64,000 nt of DNA from a bacterium (GCA_029945425.1 JAQSDV010000002.1:124001-188000); one strand, 5' to 3'. Counted from the first letter of the stretch, positions 34,235-43,295 are shown. Program-made: numbers and translations. The notes: a model not told the origin generated them from the sequence alone.

Positions 34235-35154
34235 GCATCTTCAACAAAAAAGACCGCGCCACCTCGCGCCTCGGCCGCAAGCTGTATAACCGCGCCCCGA
34301 TCGAGCAAGTACAGGCCGCGATACGCGATGGCGCGGATGTGAATGGCAGCTATTCAAGTGATTGGGAGTATAACAGCATGCTCGGCTGGGCGGTTGTTTC
34401 CAACCGCGACGACGTGGTCCGCCTGCTTGTCGAACACGGCACAGCAATGCAAACCACTGAAAACAGCGATTACCAGCCGTTGATACAGGCGACGCATGAC
34501 CGCAGGCTGGCAGCCGCGCAGGCGCTGATCGACATGGGCGCAGATTTGGAAGTAAAAAATTCCGCCAGCCATACGCCGCTGATCCACGCCGCCCATGAAA
34601 ACCAGCGGGAATCCTTGCAGCTGCTGATCGGTCGCGGCGCGAACCTTGATGCGCGCGACAGGCTCGGCAACACCGCCTTGCATTACGCGGCGACCAAGGG
34701 CTTCGGCGACGTCGTGCGCATGCTGCTGGAGGCGGGCGCCGGCCGCGATATCCCGAACAGCAACATGAATACGGCAGCCGATATGGCGGCGAAGGAATAC
34801 CCCCGCATTGCCGACATGATCCGTGGCGTGCTGCCGCAGCTGGAGGCCGCGCCTGTTGCGCCTGCCGAAAATGAAACCGGCTGGAAACTGACCGATACCA
34901 GCGAAGTCGCCCGCGTGGCGGAAAAAACGGCCATCGGTTACCGCGTCACGGAAATTTTCAATTTCAGCGCGGGGCTGTATACGCAGATCGCCCGCAACCT
35001 TGAAACCAACGCTGAAAGCCAGTCGTCGAAAACCTTCGCGCAACTGGCCGACAGCGCGGCGGTCGAAGCCGCGCGCAACGCGCTGCTGCAACTGGGCGGC
35101 GATGCCGCGCCGGTGGTGGAAAAGAAAAAACTTCCTGCGCCGGGTGCGGCATGA
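34231..35154 (+). CDS. Ankyrin array protein B with shared C-terminal module
   Basis: This 307-residue protein starts with GTG at 34231, overlapping the stop of gene A, and ends in ATGA overlap with gene C. It has about five ankyrin repeats, for example LGNTALHYAATKGFGDVVRMLLEAGAG. The C-terminal module reads GWKLTDTSEVARV, GYRVTEIFNFSAGLYTQIARN, then ESQSSKTFAQLAD and a LLQLGGD end. Genes A and B both contain the rare joint MNTAADXAXKXYPRXADMIRG just before the module, so they are close relatives. Confidence 0.85.
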   Translation: MSIFNKKDRATSRLGRKLYNRAPIEQVQAAIRDGADVNGSYSSDWEYNSMLGWAVVSNRDDVVRLLVEHGTAMQTTENSDYQPLIQATHDRRLAAAQALIDMGADLEVKNSASHTPLIHAAHENQRESLQLLIGRGANLDARDRLGNTALHYAATKGFGDVVRMLLEAGAGRDIPNSNMNTAADMAAKEYPRIADMIRGVLPQLEAAPVAPAENETGWKLTDTSEVARVAEKTAIGYRVTEIFNFSAGLYTQIARNLETNAESQSSKTFAQLADSAAVEAARNALLQLGGDAAPVVEKKKLPAPGAA

Positions 35155-36152
35155 ATTTCTTCCGCAAATCGCCGGAAAGCCTCGACCGCGACCTGATGGC
35201 CGCGATTACCCAGAACGATCTGGCGGCCGTCAAGAAAGCGGTGGCGCGCGGCGCAAGCGTCCATGGCGAAAATTATTCCAGCCCGCTTTATATGGCGGTC
35301 AAGATGAACCGCGACAAGATCGTGACGTTCCTGCTGGAACAAGGCGCGAACCCCAACGAACTGCTCGGCACCGGCAGCACGATGCTGTTGCAGGGGCTGG
35401 AGGCTTGGCGCGGCGACGTGGCAGTCAAGATGCTCGACCATGGCGCAGACCCGAACCTCCATGCCATGTCGGGAGAGCGGCCCTTGTTCAAGGCGCTTGA
35501 AAAATCACGCACCGACGCGATCCTGAAAATGATCGAAAAGGGCGTTGACGTGAATACGCCGTACAAGGGCGTTACGCCGCTGCAGGCCGCCGTCGCCATG
35601 GGCTATATGAGCATCATCACGAAAATGCTCGACAGCCACGCCGATGTTAACGTGGCGGACGCCACCGGTAAAACCCCGCTGCATATCGCAGCCGCCAATG
35701 GCCGCGCCGATATCGTGATTTTGCTGATGGCGCGCGGCGCGGATGAAACGCTCGCGAATAACGACCTGAAAACGCCTGCTGCGCTGGCGGAAAAAGACCA
35801 TCCCTATCTTGCCGCCATCCTGCGCGGCGAGCGCCCCGGCACGCCGCCCGATACGCGCCGCGCTGCAGGCGGCTGGGTGCTGGTCGCGGATGACGAAGTT
35901 GCGCGCGTGACGGCAAAAAATGCCGTCGGTTACCGCGTCACCGAGCTGTTCAATTTCAGCGCGCGCACCTATACCCAGATTTCCCGCAACCTCGACACCG
36001 GCATTGAAAGCAGCGCGATCAAGGCGTTTTCATCGGTCGGAGAGGGCGGCATGGTCGCGGCGGCGCAGGCGGCGCTTGAAAGCCTCGGCGGCCATGTGCC
36101 GTCGACGGTGAAGAAAAAACTGCCCGGCGCCACAACCGGTATGGGGGCATAG
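35151..36152 (+). CDS. Ankyrin array protein C with shared C-terminal module
   Basis: This 333-residue protein starts at ATG 35151, overlapping the stop of gene B, and its TAG is immediately followed by the ATG of gene D. About six ankyrin repeats are visible, such as SPLYMAVKMNRDKIVTFLLEQGANPN and TGKTPLHIAAANGRADIVILLMARGAD. The C-terminal module reads GWVLVADDEVARV, GYRVTELFNFSARTYTQISRN, then ESSAIKAFSSVG and ALESLGGH. It is the longest of the four. Confidence 0.85.
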   Translation: MNFFRKSPESLDRDLMAAITQNDLAAVKKAVARGASVHGENYSSPLYMAVKMNRDKIVTFLLEQGANPNELLGTGSTMLLQGLEAWRGDVAVKMLDHGADPNLHAMSGERPLFKALEKSRTDAILKMIEKGVDVNTPYKGVTPLQAAVAMGYMSIITKMLDSHADVNVADATGKTPLHIAAANGRADIVILLMARGADETLANNDLKTPAALAEKDHPYLAAILRGERPGTPPDTRRAAGGWVLVADDEVARVTAKNAVGYRVTELFNFSARTYTQISRNLDTGIESSAIKAFSSVGEGGMVAAAQAALESLGGHVPSTVKKKLPGATTGMGA

Positions 36153-36833
36153 ATGGGTGTCTCAGTCGCAGCCATGTCTGCCCTCGATGCCGGAAATTAT
36201 CAGGGCCTTACCGCATGGCTTGATGGTGGCGGCGACCTTCATTCCCGCGCCGACAATGGCGAGACGCTGCTGCACAAGGCCGCGCATCGCGGACATTTGC
36301 ACATGGTGAAAGAGTTGCTGAAACGCGGCATTGACGTCAACATACGCGATAAAGGCAGTTTCACGCCGCTGCACGAAGCGGCGCGCGCCGGACAATACCT
36401 TGTCGCGGCATATTTGCTGGAGCATGGCGCCGATCCCGAGTTGCGCAACAGCAGCGGCAAGACGGCGCAGGAACTGGCGCGTGAACAGTCGGTGGAAACC
36501 GCGGACATGATCGCCAATGGCGGCATCCGCCCGCGATGGGTGTCGACGGGCGAGGATGAAGTCAGCCGCATCAGCCCCAAGGCGGATATCGGCTACCGTC
36601 TGACGGAAATTTTCAATTTCAGCGCGCGGTCCTATGTTCTGATCACGCGCAACATGCTGTCGGGCGTCGAAAGCGTTTCGATGAAAAACTTTTCCGATTT
36701 CAGCGAGCCGCAGCTGGTCGAAAAGGCGGAGGACGAATTCACGCGCCTCGGCGGGCAATTCCCCAAGGGTTACAGCCCGCGCAAGCTCGACAAGCCCAGC
36801 CTGTTACCCGCCCACGGCCGCCTTCACAGCTAA
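36153..36833 (+). CDS. Ankyrin array protein D with shared C-terminal module
   Basis: This 226-residue protein is the shortest and last of the four. It has about three ankyrin repeats (NGETLLHKAAHRGHLHMVKELLKRGIDV, GSFTPLHEAARAGQYLVAAYLLEHGAD) and the module RWVSTGEDEVSRI, GYRLTEIFNFSARSYVLITRN, then ESVSMKNFSDFSE and FTRLGGQF. Its last 30 bases (36804-36833) overlap the 3' end of the leftward fumarylacetoacetase-like gene on the other strand. It follows gene C without a gap. Confidence 0.83.
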   Translation: MGVSVAAMSALDAGNYQGLTAWLDGGGDLHSRADNGETLLHKAAHRGHLHMVKELLKRGIDVNIRDKGSFTPLHEAARAGQYLVAAYLLEHGADPELRNSSGKTAQELAREQSVETADMIANGGIRPRWVSTGEDEVSRISPKADIGYRLTEIFNFSARSYVLITRNMLSGVESVSMKNFSDFSEPQLVEKAEDEFTRLGGQFPKGYSPRKLDKPSLLPAHGRLHS

Positions 36834-37826
36834 CGGCGTGGCGTCGTATTTATAGGGGACGACCTTCTGCTCGATTGCGCCAAAAATCGACTTTCCGTGT
36901 GCGTCCAGCATTTCAATCTTGATCGTGTCGCCGAATTTCATGAAGGGCGTCTTGCTCTCGCCGCCTTCAACCTTCTCCAGCATGCGTTTTTCCACGATGC
37001 AGACATGGCCGCTGCTGCGATCCTTGTTCGAGATTGTGCCCGAACCGATGATGGTGCCCGCGCACAAGGGGCGCGTTTTTGCGGCATGCGCGATCAGTTG
37101 TGCGAAATCAAACACCATATCGGTACCCGCATGGGGGCGGCCGAATTGCTTGCCGTTCCAGTCGGCGTGGAGGGGCAGATGCACCTTGTTGTCTTTCCAT
37201 GCCGCGCCGAGTTCTTCGGGCGTGACAGCGACGGGTGAAAAGGCGCTTGACGGTTTGGACTGGTAGAAACCGAAACCCTTCGCCAGTTCGGGCTGCGCCA
37301 CGGCGCGCAAGGTGACGTCGTTCACCAGCATGATCAGCTTGATATATTGTCCGGCATCGGATGCGGGCGTGCCCATCGGCACGTCGCCGGTGATGATCGC
37401 GACTTCGCCTTCGAAATCGATGCCCCATGCTTCCTGTTCAAACGCGATATCGTCGGTCGGGGACAGGAAAGTATCCGATCCGCCTTGGTACATCAGCGGG
37501 TCAGTCCAGAAGCTTTCCGGCATTTCCGCGCCGCGTGCCTTGCGCACGAGTTCGACATGGTTAACATACGCGCTGCCATCCGCCCATTGATAGGCGCGGG
37601 GCAGGGGCGATGCGCAAAGCTTCCCGTAGAACGGCACGGATTCTTTCGCGCGGCCCTGTTCAAGGTCATGCGACAGCTGGTTCAGCAGGGGCGCGCATTT
37701 TTCCCAGTCGTCCAGCGCCGCCTGCAGCGTCGGTGCGATATGGGTCGCGGGTGCGCAATGCGTCAGCGCCGTATTCACAACGACCAGCTTGCCGTCGCGG
37801 CCATGTTTCAGGGAGGCGAGTTTCAT
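36804..37826 (-). CDS. Fumarylacetoacetate hydrolase family protein
   Basis: This 340-residue enzyme has the FAH-family core: WGIDFEGEVAIITGDVPMG (metal-site acids), LIMLVNDVT, PHAGTDMVFDFAQLIAHAAKTRPL, GTIIGSGTISN and FMKFGDTIKIEMLD. The length and position one base after hpd suggest the last step of tyrosine breakdown (fumarylacetoacetate to fumarate and acetoacetate), though related activities cannot be excluded. Its ATG overlaps the hpd stop by one base. Its 3' end overlaps the ankyrin gene D by 30 bases in antisense. Confidence 0.9.
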   Translation of the reverse strand: MKLASLKHGRDGKLVVVNTALTHCAPATHIAPTLQAALDDWEKCAPLLNQLSHDLEQGRAKESVPFYGKLCASPLPRAYQWADGSAYVNHVELVRKARGAEMPESFWTDPLMYQGGSDTFLSPTDDIAFEQEAWGIDFEGEVAIITGDVPMGTPASDAGQYIKLIMLVNDVTLRAVAQPELAKGFGFYQSKPSSAFSPVAVTPEELGAAWKDNKVHLPLHADWNGKQFGRPHAGTDMVFDFAQLIAHAAKTRPLCAGTIIGSGTISNKDRSSGHVCIVEKRMLEKVEGGESKTPFMKFGDTIKIEMLDAHGKSIFGAIEQKVVPYKYDATPLAVKAAVGG

Positions 37827-38902
37827 TACGATGCCGCCTTTTTGCTGCCGTCATCCTTCAAAACGCCACGGCGGATCTGGTCGTCTTCGAGGGATTCAAA
37901 CAATGCCTGGAAGTTGCCTTCGCCGAAGCCTTCGTTGCCTTTGCGCTGGATGATTTCGTAGAAGATGGGGCCGATGGCGTCCTTGGTAAAGATCTGGAGC
38001 AGGATGCCCTGACCCTTGGTCGGTGCGCCGTCGAGCAGGATGTTAAGGCCCTGCAGTTTCGCCACATCTTCGCCATGGCCGGGCACGCGCGCATCGAGTT
38101 TTTTGTAATAGGTGTCGAGCGTCGACTGGAATTCCATGCCGGTGCCTTGCAGGTCGGTCACGGTCTGGCAGATGTCATTGGTGCCAAGCGCGATGTGCTG
38201 GATGCCTTCGCCACCGTAACGTTTCAGGAATTCCTCGATCTGCGATTTGTCGTCCGAGGATTCGTTGATCGGAATGCGGATCTTGCCGCAGGGGGAGGTC
38301 ATGGCTTTGGATTTCAAACCCGTCAGCTTGCCTTCGATGTCGAAATAACGGATTTCGCGGAAGTTGAACAGGTCGGTGTAGAAATCAGCCCATTTCGCCA
38401 TATTGCCGCGCATCACGTTATGTGTGAGGTGGTCGAGATAGGTGAGGCCCGCGCCCTTCGGCGCTTTATCCGTGATGTTGAAATCGGTTTCATAGATCGA
38501 ACCGTTCGCGCCGTATTTGTCGACGAGGTACAGGTACGATCCGCCGATGCCTTCGATGGCGGGGATGCTCAGTTCGCCGGGGCCGACCTTGCCCTTGATT
38601 TCTTTCGCGCCCTTCGACACCGCATGGGCGAGAGCCTTCGCCGCATCCTTGACGCGGAAGGCCATGGCGATCGCGCCGCCGCCGTGGCGTTTTTTCGCGA
38701 ACTCGATGGCTTCGGGTTCGGCGTTCAGGATGAAGTTGATATCGCCCTGCTGCCAGAGCGTGACCTTTTTCGATTTATGCGTGCCGGTCTTTTTGAAGCC
38801 GAGGCTCGCGAACAATTTTTCGAGTTTCTCCGGTTCGGTGTGGCTGTATTCCACAAACTCGAAACCGTCGGTGCCCATGGGGTTTTCGAACAGGTCGGCC
38901 AT
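37826..38902 (-). CDS. hpd: 4-Hydroxyphenylpyruvate dioxygenase
   Basis: This 358-residue Fe(II) enzyme turns 4-hydroxyphenylpyruvate into homogentisate. The iron ligands are in LDHLTHNV, IQHIALGT and FYEIIQRKG, all present; GFGEGNF is the typical C-terminal motif. The two-domain vicinal-oxygen-chelate layout is normal length. It is followed, with a one-base overlap, by the fumarylacetoacetase-like gene. Homogentisate dioxygenase is not in the window. Confidence 0.96.
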   Translation of the reverse strand: MADLFENPMGTDGFEFVEYSHTEPEKLEKLFASLGFKKTGTHKSKKVTLWQQGDINFILNAEPEAIEFAKKRHGGGAIAMAFRVKDAAKALAHAVSKGAKEIKGKVGPGELSIPAIEGIGGSYLYLVDKYGANGSIYETDFNITDKAPKGAGLTYLDHLTHNVMRGNMAKWADFYTDLFNFREIRYFDIEGKLTGLKSKAMTSPCGKIRIPINESSDDKSQIEEFLKRYGGEGIQHIALGTNDICQTVTDLQGTGMEFQSTLDTYYKKLDARVPGHGEDVAKLQGLNILLDGAPTKGQGILLQIFTKDAIGPIFYEIIQRKGNEGFGEGNFQALFESLEDDQIRRGVLKDDGSKKAAS

Positions 38903-39067
38903 TTTGATGCTCCTTTGAATGCTGTAGGGGTGATATTAATCTTTTTGTCCCTCTTTTCAAGGAAAACGGCGCGGCTTTGCCGCCGGTTTGCCCTTATTTT
39001 TGCTTGGCTTTTTTTGCTGCACCGCTACAATACCGCTGGTTTTAAATAATATGGCGAAACAAAGCGC

Positions 39068-39997
39068 ATGGCGACGGAACAAGGCGACAAAAATGGGCTG
39101 ATGTCTTTGCCCTTTATCATGCCGCAGGATTGCGACCTGAATGTCAGCTTCGAATTCTTCCCGCCCAAAACGGCGAAGATGGAGGAAACCCTGTGGGAGT
39201 CCTTCGCGCTGCTGAGCCAGCTATCCCCCAAATTCGTATCGGTCACCTACGGCGCAGGCGGCAGCACGCGGGAGCGCACGCATGACATCGTGACGCATAT
39301 CAACCGCCGCACCGGATTGAACGCCGCCGCGCACCTGACCTGCATCGGCCATACACGCGAAGAAATCGCCGAGATCGTCGACGGCTACTGGCGCGACGGC
39401 ATCCGTCATATCGTGGCACTGCGCGGCGACATGCCGGACAACACAGGCAAATATGTGCCGACGCCGGGCGGATATGAACATGCCAGCGATCTGGTGACGG
39501 GCCTGAAGAAAATCGCGCCGTTTGAAATCAGCGTGGCGGGCTATCCCGAGGGACACCCCGAAGCGATCAACACGCAGCTTGACCTGATAAACCTGAAGCA
39601 GAAGGTCGATGCGGGCGCGAACCGCGTCATCACGCAATTCTTCATGAACCCCGAAAAATTCCTGTCCTTCCGCGACCGCGCGGTGGCGGCGGGCATCGAT
39701 GTGCCGATTGTGCCGGGCATTCTGCCGATCACCAATTTCAACAAGATGGTGGAATTCTCCAACCGTTGCGGCGCGAAGGTGCCGAAATGGATGGTGCAGT
39801 TGTTTGAAGGGCTGGATGATTTCCCCAAGACCCGCGAGCTGGTGGCCGCGACCGTCGCGTCGGAACAATGCCGCGTGCTGCACGAAAACGGCGTGCGCGA
39901 TTTCCATTTCTACACGCTGAACCGCGCCGAATTGTCGCTCGCCATCTGCCACATGCTGGGCATGCGCGCGAAGGTTGCGAAAGCGGCCGCGGCTTAG
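39068..39997 (+). CDS. metF: Methylenetetrahydrofolate reductase
   Basis: This 309-residue FAD-binding barrel reduces 5,10-methylene-THF to 5-methyl-THF for methionine synthesis. Motifs include VSFEFFPPKTAKMEETLW, VSVTYGAGGSTRERTHDIV, HLTCIGHTREEI, IVALRGDMP, and VITQFFMNPEKFLSF. The length matches bacterial MetF. Its TAG overlaps the stop of the convergent MBL-fold gene by two bases. Confidence 0.96.
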   Translation: MATEQGDKNGLMSLPFIMPQDCDLNVSFEFFPPKTAKMEETLWESFALLSQLSPKFVSVTYGAGGSTRERTHDIVTHINRRTGLNAAAHLTCIGHTREEIAEIVDGYWRDGIRHIVALRGDMPDNTGKYVPTPGGYEHASDLVTGLKKIAPFEISVAGYPEGHPEAINTQLDLINLKQKVDAGANRVITQFFMNPEKFLSFRDRAVAAGIDVPIVPGILPITNFNKMVEFSNRCGAKVPKWMVQLFEGLDDFPKTRELVAATVASEQCRVLHENGVRDFHFYTLNRAELSLAICHMLGMRAKVAKAAAA

Positions 39998-40968
39998 GGA
40001 ACTTCTATAAACGACCCGTCAGGCAACGCGCGGAACTGCGACTCCGGAATCTTTTTCATGACAAGCTCGGCGCGTAGTTCGGCGGCGGGGTCGTCATAGC
40101 CTTCGTCGGACAGGCGGAAGGTGTTGAAATGGATGCCCATCGATAACGGCGCGCCCAAGTCTTCATATGCCTTTACCGCTTCCTGCGGGTCGCAATGAGA
40201 ATAGCGCATGAACCAGCGCGGTTCATAAGCGCCGATCGGAATGGCGGCGAAACGGAAATGGCCGAATTTTTCGCGGGCCTTGCGGAAATGATCGGCATAG
40301 CCGGTATCGGCGGAGAAATAGATATTACCGCCCGCCGATGAAATCACGAAAGCCGCCCACAGCGCCTTGTTACGGTCGCCCATGCGGCGCATAGACCAGT
40401 GCTGCGCGGGTTCGGCGTGAAAACTCACGCCCTGCAATTTTTCGGCCTGACCCCAATCCAGCGCGCGCACGCGCATATTCGGGATATGCTTTTTCATGAT
40501 CGTATCGTTGCCGAGCGGCGTGACGAACAACGGGTTATCCCGCGCCGCCAGTTTCTTCAGCGTCTTGATGTCCATATGGTCGTAATGGTTGTGGCTGACG
40601 ATCACGACGTCGATCTTGGGCAGGTTATCGAATGCGATGCCGGCGGGACACACGCGGCGCGGCCCCATAAAGGGCAGGGGGCTGGCGCGGGTCGACCAGA
40701 CAGGATCGGTCAGGATATTCAGGCCAGCTGTCTGCACCAATATCGTCGCGTGGCCGACAAAGGTGACGCGGCATGCATCACCCTCGACCCGCTGCGGCGG
40801 TACATCCTGCGGGATCGGATCAACGCGGAACGGCCACGGGCGCGGCTTGGATGTCAGCTGCCACTTCCAGAAGGATTGTGTGCGGGTGGCGTCGCGCGGC
40901 GCGTAATTGCGGAAATGTTCGCCGTCGAAATGGTCGCTGACCGGACCGGAATAATAGGGATTTGCCAT
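39994..40968 (-). CDS. MBL-fold hydrolase (NAPE-PLD/UlaG-like)
   Basis: This 324-residue metallo-beta-lactamase-fold protein has the zinc-site motif VIVSHNHYDHMD and further metal residues in AQHWSMR, FSADTGYADHF and SMGIHFNTFRL. The early WQLTSKPRPWPFRV and VTFVGHATILVQTAGLNILTDPVWS segments are typical of N-acyl-phosphatidylethanolamine phospholipase D-like proteins. No signal peptide is seen. The true substrate is unknown. Confidence 0.92.
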   Translation of the reverse strand: MANPYYSGPVSDHFDGEHFRNYAPRDATRTQSFWKWQLTSKPRPWPFRVDPIPQDVPPQRVEGDACRVTFVGHATILVQTAGLNILTDPVWSTRASPLPFMGPRRVCPAGIAFDNLPKIDVVIVSHNHYDHMDIKTLKKLAARDNPLFVTPLGNDTIMKKHIPNMRVRALDWGQAEKLQGVSFHAEPAQHWSMRRMGDRNKALWAAFVISSAGGNIYFSADTGYADHFRKAREKFGHFRFAAIPIGAYEPRWFMRYSHCDPQEAVKAYEDLGAPLSMGIHFNTFRLSDEGYDDPAAELRAELVMKKIPESQFRALPDGSFIEVP

Positions 40969-40997
40969 GCCCTTAATGTAACCCTATCCGCCAAAAG

Positions 40998-41028
40998 AAA
41001 CAGCCCGGTTTTGCAACCGGGCTGTTTT
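40998..41028 (-). terminator. Terminator after the 53-residue small gene
   Basis: A 13-bp stem (AAACAGCCCGGTT, 40998-41010, with 41015-41027) and a 4-base loop lies between the small leftward gene at 41049 and the MBL-fold gene start. In the leftward direction it is followed by T and C bases (TTTCTTTTGG). The pairing is strong. Confidence 0.75.
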
Positions 41029-41048
41029 CTTGTCGCCTTCGGAAAATA

Positions 41049-41210
41049 TCAGGCGGTCGTCTGTTCGTCGGCTTCGCCGCCGAAATATTTCTGGTGGTAT
41101 TTGTCATCGTTCGCGGCGGTCAGGACGGGAGACTTCTGGTCCTGCATTTGCGCGGCTTTCGCGCGGTATGCGGCATCCTGCTGCACGGTCGTATTGAAAA
41201 AGGTGAACAT
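41049..41210 (-). CDS. Small protein of unknown function (53 aa)
   Basis: This short frame begins at ATG 41210 (MFTFFNTTVQQDAAYRAKA) with GGAG 9 bases before it and ends TGA at 41049. The protein is polar and Gln/Ala-rich (AQMQDQKSPVLTAANDDKYH) and ends in EADEQTTA. A strong terminator follows. The good ribosome-binding site plus the terminator support it, but nothing is recognised. Confidence 0.65.
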   Translation of the reverse strand: MFTFFNTTVQQDAAYRAKAAQMQDQKSPVLTAANDDKYHQKYFGGEADEQTTA

Positions 41211-41334
41211 CTATAAACACTCCATCTATGCGCGTTTTTTATTGTGCGAAGAACGTACCATAGGCCGCTTTCAATTGCAATATGAAAATATGCCATCCCC
41301 TCCAATAACCCTGTTTTGCTTGGGAAAACGGGAC

Positions 41335-41370
41335 AAAAAAATGCGGGCCGGGGGAGAAAACCCGGCCCGC
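41335..41370 (-). terminator. Terminator after the first FAD/NAD(P) protein gene
   Basis: A 10-bp GC-rich stem (41343-41352 with 41361-41370, GCGGGCCGGG type) has an 8-base loop and is followed leftward by ATTTTTTTG. It lies 22 bases beyond the stop of the gene that ends at 41393. Confidence 0.88.
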
Positions 41371-41392
41371 GTCAGGGAGGACTGAAAAAAGG

Positions 41393-43102
41393 TTATGCGC
41401 CCATCGCGCGACCCGGCGGGCGCTTTTTCGGCGCCGCGTTGAAATCGGGATCGTTCGCTGCCGGCTCGTCTTTGAAGTTTGCGACCATGCGGTCGTATTT
41501 CGCTTCCAGCACCAGCAGCGTCTCCGACAGGATCGCGCCGGAATTGAGCGAGGTCGGGCCCATCTTGCCGCCGGAAACGCCGGGGCTGTCGGGATAGGGA
41601 TAACGCGTCACGACCATATGGCCGGAAGCAGGGACGCCGATGACCGTGAAGCTGTAGGAAGCGTTGCCCTTGTCATCCACCAGCGAGAAATCGGGGGACA
41701 GGGTCACGCCCGCGCGCAGCCAATGCGGGGTTGCCTTGCCGGTTTCCAGCAGGTCGGCCCAGAGTTTTTCCTTCACGTCGGCGACGTTGTTGAAATTCGC
41801 CGAGTTGCCCATTGCGGAGAACACGAAATCGTATCCTTCCGTCTGGGTACGGTTGGTGACGGCGTTGAATTTCGCGCGGTTGAGCGACAGCGCGCCGGAA
41901 CCCGGATTGAAGGTGACGGACAGCTGGCCTTCGTCATCGACCGCCACTTCGCGGATCGCGCCGGTTTTTACCTTGATCTGGCCGTTGTTGATCGCGTCGC
42001 GCACGGTCGTGCCGGTGTCGGGGGTGACGCCCGCGCGGCGGCTGACGATCAGCGCCTCGTTATCGAGGTACAGTTTCGCCAGATCCTCATGCGGGAATTT
42101 TTCCGCGATGGTCGGCACATAACGCTCCCAAAACGCGAGGATCTCGCCGGAGGAATAACCCTGCGCGGTCAGTTCGGTGAATTCCTTGGCGACGGCCTTG
42201 ACCAGACCGGCGATCGTTTTTGCTCCTAAGAATTTCGGCTCGTGCTTGGTGAATTCCAACTCGCCTGCGGGGCGTGCTTCGCCCTTGATGCGTTTTGCCA
42301 GATATTCTTCGGGCGTCGTCGGCTCGAACGTCGTGTGCATCAGCGCGCGGCGGGACATCATGGTGATCTCGCCCTTGAAGCCCTGCTTGATCAGGCGCGC
42401 GGCAATGTCCATCGCGGTCAGGCCGGTGCCGATGATGAAGGCCTTTATGCCTTCGGCGTTGGAGCAGACTTCTTCATAGGCGCGGTTGGCGCGGCTGGAA
42501 TAGGGCTGCGCCACGAAATGCGGGTGGTGGGCGGCCTTCTGCGCGAATTTGGGTGCGTTTGCCTCCTGAAAGCCTGTCGCGAGGATCACATGGCTCGCGT
42601 CGAATTCCGCGCCGTCGCTGCAATACAGGCGTGCGCCGCCTTCGGGCTTTTCTTCGGCCTTGATGATGTGCTTCATGCCGATATCGACATTCGCCTTCGC
42701 GCCGGCTTTTTCAATCGCGAGTTTCAGCATGTGCTGGCAATACTCGTTCACCATCTGGCGGGGCGGGTCGGTCAGCGCGTGCAGTTCTTCGGGGTTCGCC
42801 TTGGCGCGGTCCTGAATGTATTCGACGAATGTCGGCATGCCATCCGGATATTTGCCGGCGGGGAAGAAGTTGAGCGTGCGCGCGCCGGCGTTCAGGTTGT
42901 GCTCGCGGAAATTGGGGCCCTTGCTGTAGGCAACGCCGCCGTGCAGCTGCTCGGAATAACGCTCGATCAGCGACAGGCTGACGGGGTTTTCGGGGGTGAT
43001 GGCAGGGTCATTCGCGATTTTCACCAGCGTATGGACCAGCATGACGGTGCCGGCGAGACCGCCGCCGACGATAACGATAGGGGGATTATTGCTCTCGGAC
43101 AT
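41393..43102 (-). CDS. FAD/NAD(P)-binding protein, paralogue 1
   Basis: This 569-residue protein starts with a dinucleotide-binding fold (IVIVGGGLAGTVMLVHTL) and has a second nucleotide-binding region at about 215-240 (AFIIGTGLTAMDIAARLI). The pattern LHGGVAYSKGPNFREHNLNA, ILATGFQEANAP and MSRRALMH fits the FAD/NAD(P)-binding domain family that includes PF13454-type proteins. The chemistry is unknown. ATG 43102 is chosen because GAGGG precedes it, rather than the longer open frame. A closely related gene lies just upstream at 43.4-45.1 kb. Confidence 0.88.
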   Translation of the reverse strand: MSESNNPPIVIVGGGLAGTVMLVHTLVKIANDPAITPENPVSLSLIERYSEQLHGGVAYSKGPNFREHNLNAGARTLNFFPAGKYPDGMPTFVEYIQDRAKANPEELHALTDPPRQMVNEYCQHMLKLAIEKAGAKANVDIGMKHIIKAEEKPEGGARLYCSDGAEFDASHVILATGFQEANAPKFAQKAAHHPHFVAQPYSSRANRAYEEVCSNAEGIKAFIIGTGLTAMDIAARLIKQGFKGEITMMSRRALMHTTFEPTTPEEYLAKRIKGEARPAGELEFTKHEPKFLGAKTIAGLVKAVAKEFTELTAQGYSSGEILAFWERYVPTIAEKFPHEDLAKLYLDNEALIVSRRAGVTPDTGTTVRDAINNGQIKVKTGAIREVAVDDEGQLSVTFNPGSGALSLNRAKFNAVTNRTQTEGYDFVFSAMGNSANFNNVADVKEKLWADLLETGKATPHWLRAGVTLSPDFSLVDDKGNASYSFTVIGVPASGHMVVTRYPYPDSPGVSGGKMGPTSLNSGAILSETLLVLEAKYDRMVANFKDEPAANDPDFNAAPKKRPPGRAMGA

Positions 43103-43295
43103 GAAATGACCCTCTAAAAAACTATTACACCGCGCGTTTTTCTGTGACCTTTTCAACCCCCGTATTTTTGTTTTTCGGGTGGTCGTCCGCGGCCCTCTTT
43201 TTGTTTCAAACGGGGAGCCTGCGGCGGTTCTTTTTATTCAATTTCAAGAATCATATCACAACAATCTTTTCATAACAAGCAAAAACGCGGTTATA

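Noticed and set aside
37610..39049. 479-codon open frame on the plus strand
   Set aside because: Antisense to hpd and the fumarylacetoacetase-like gene, both clear enzymes; no start site.
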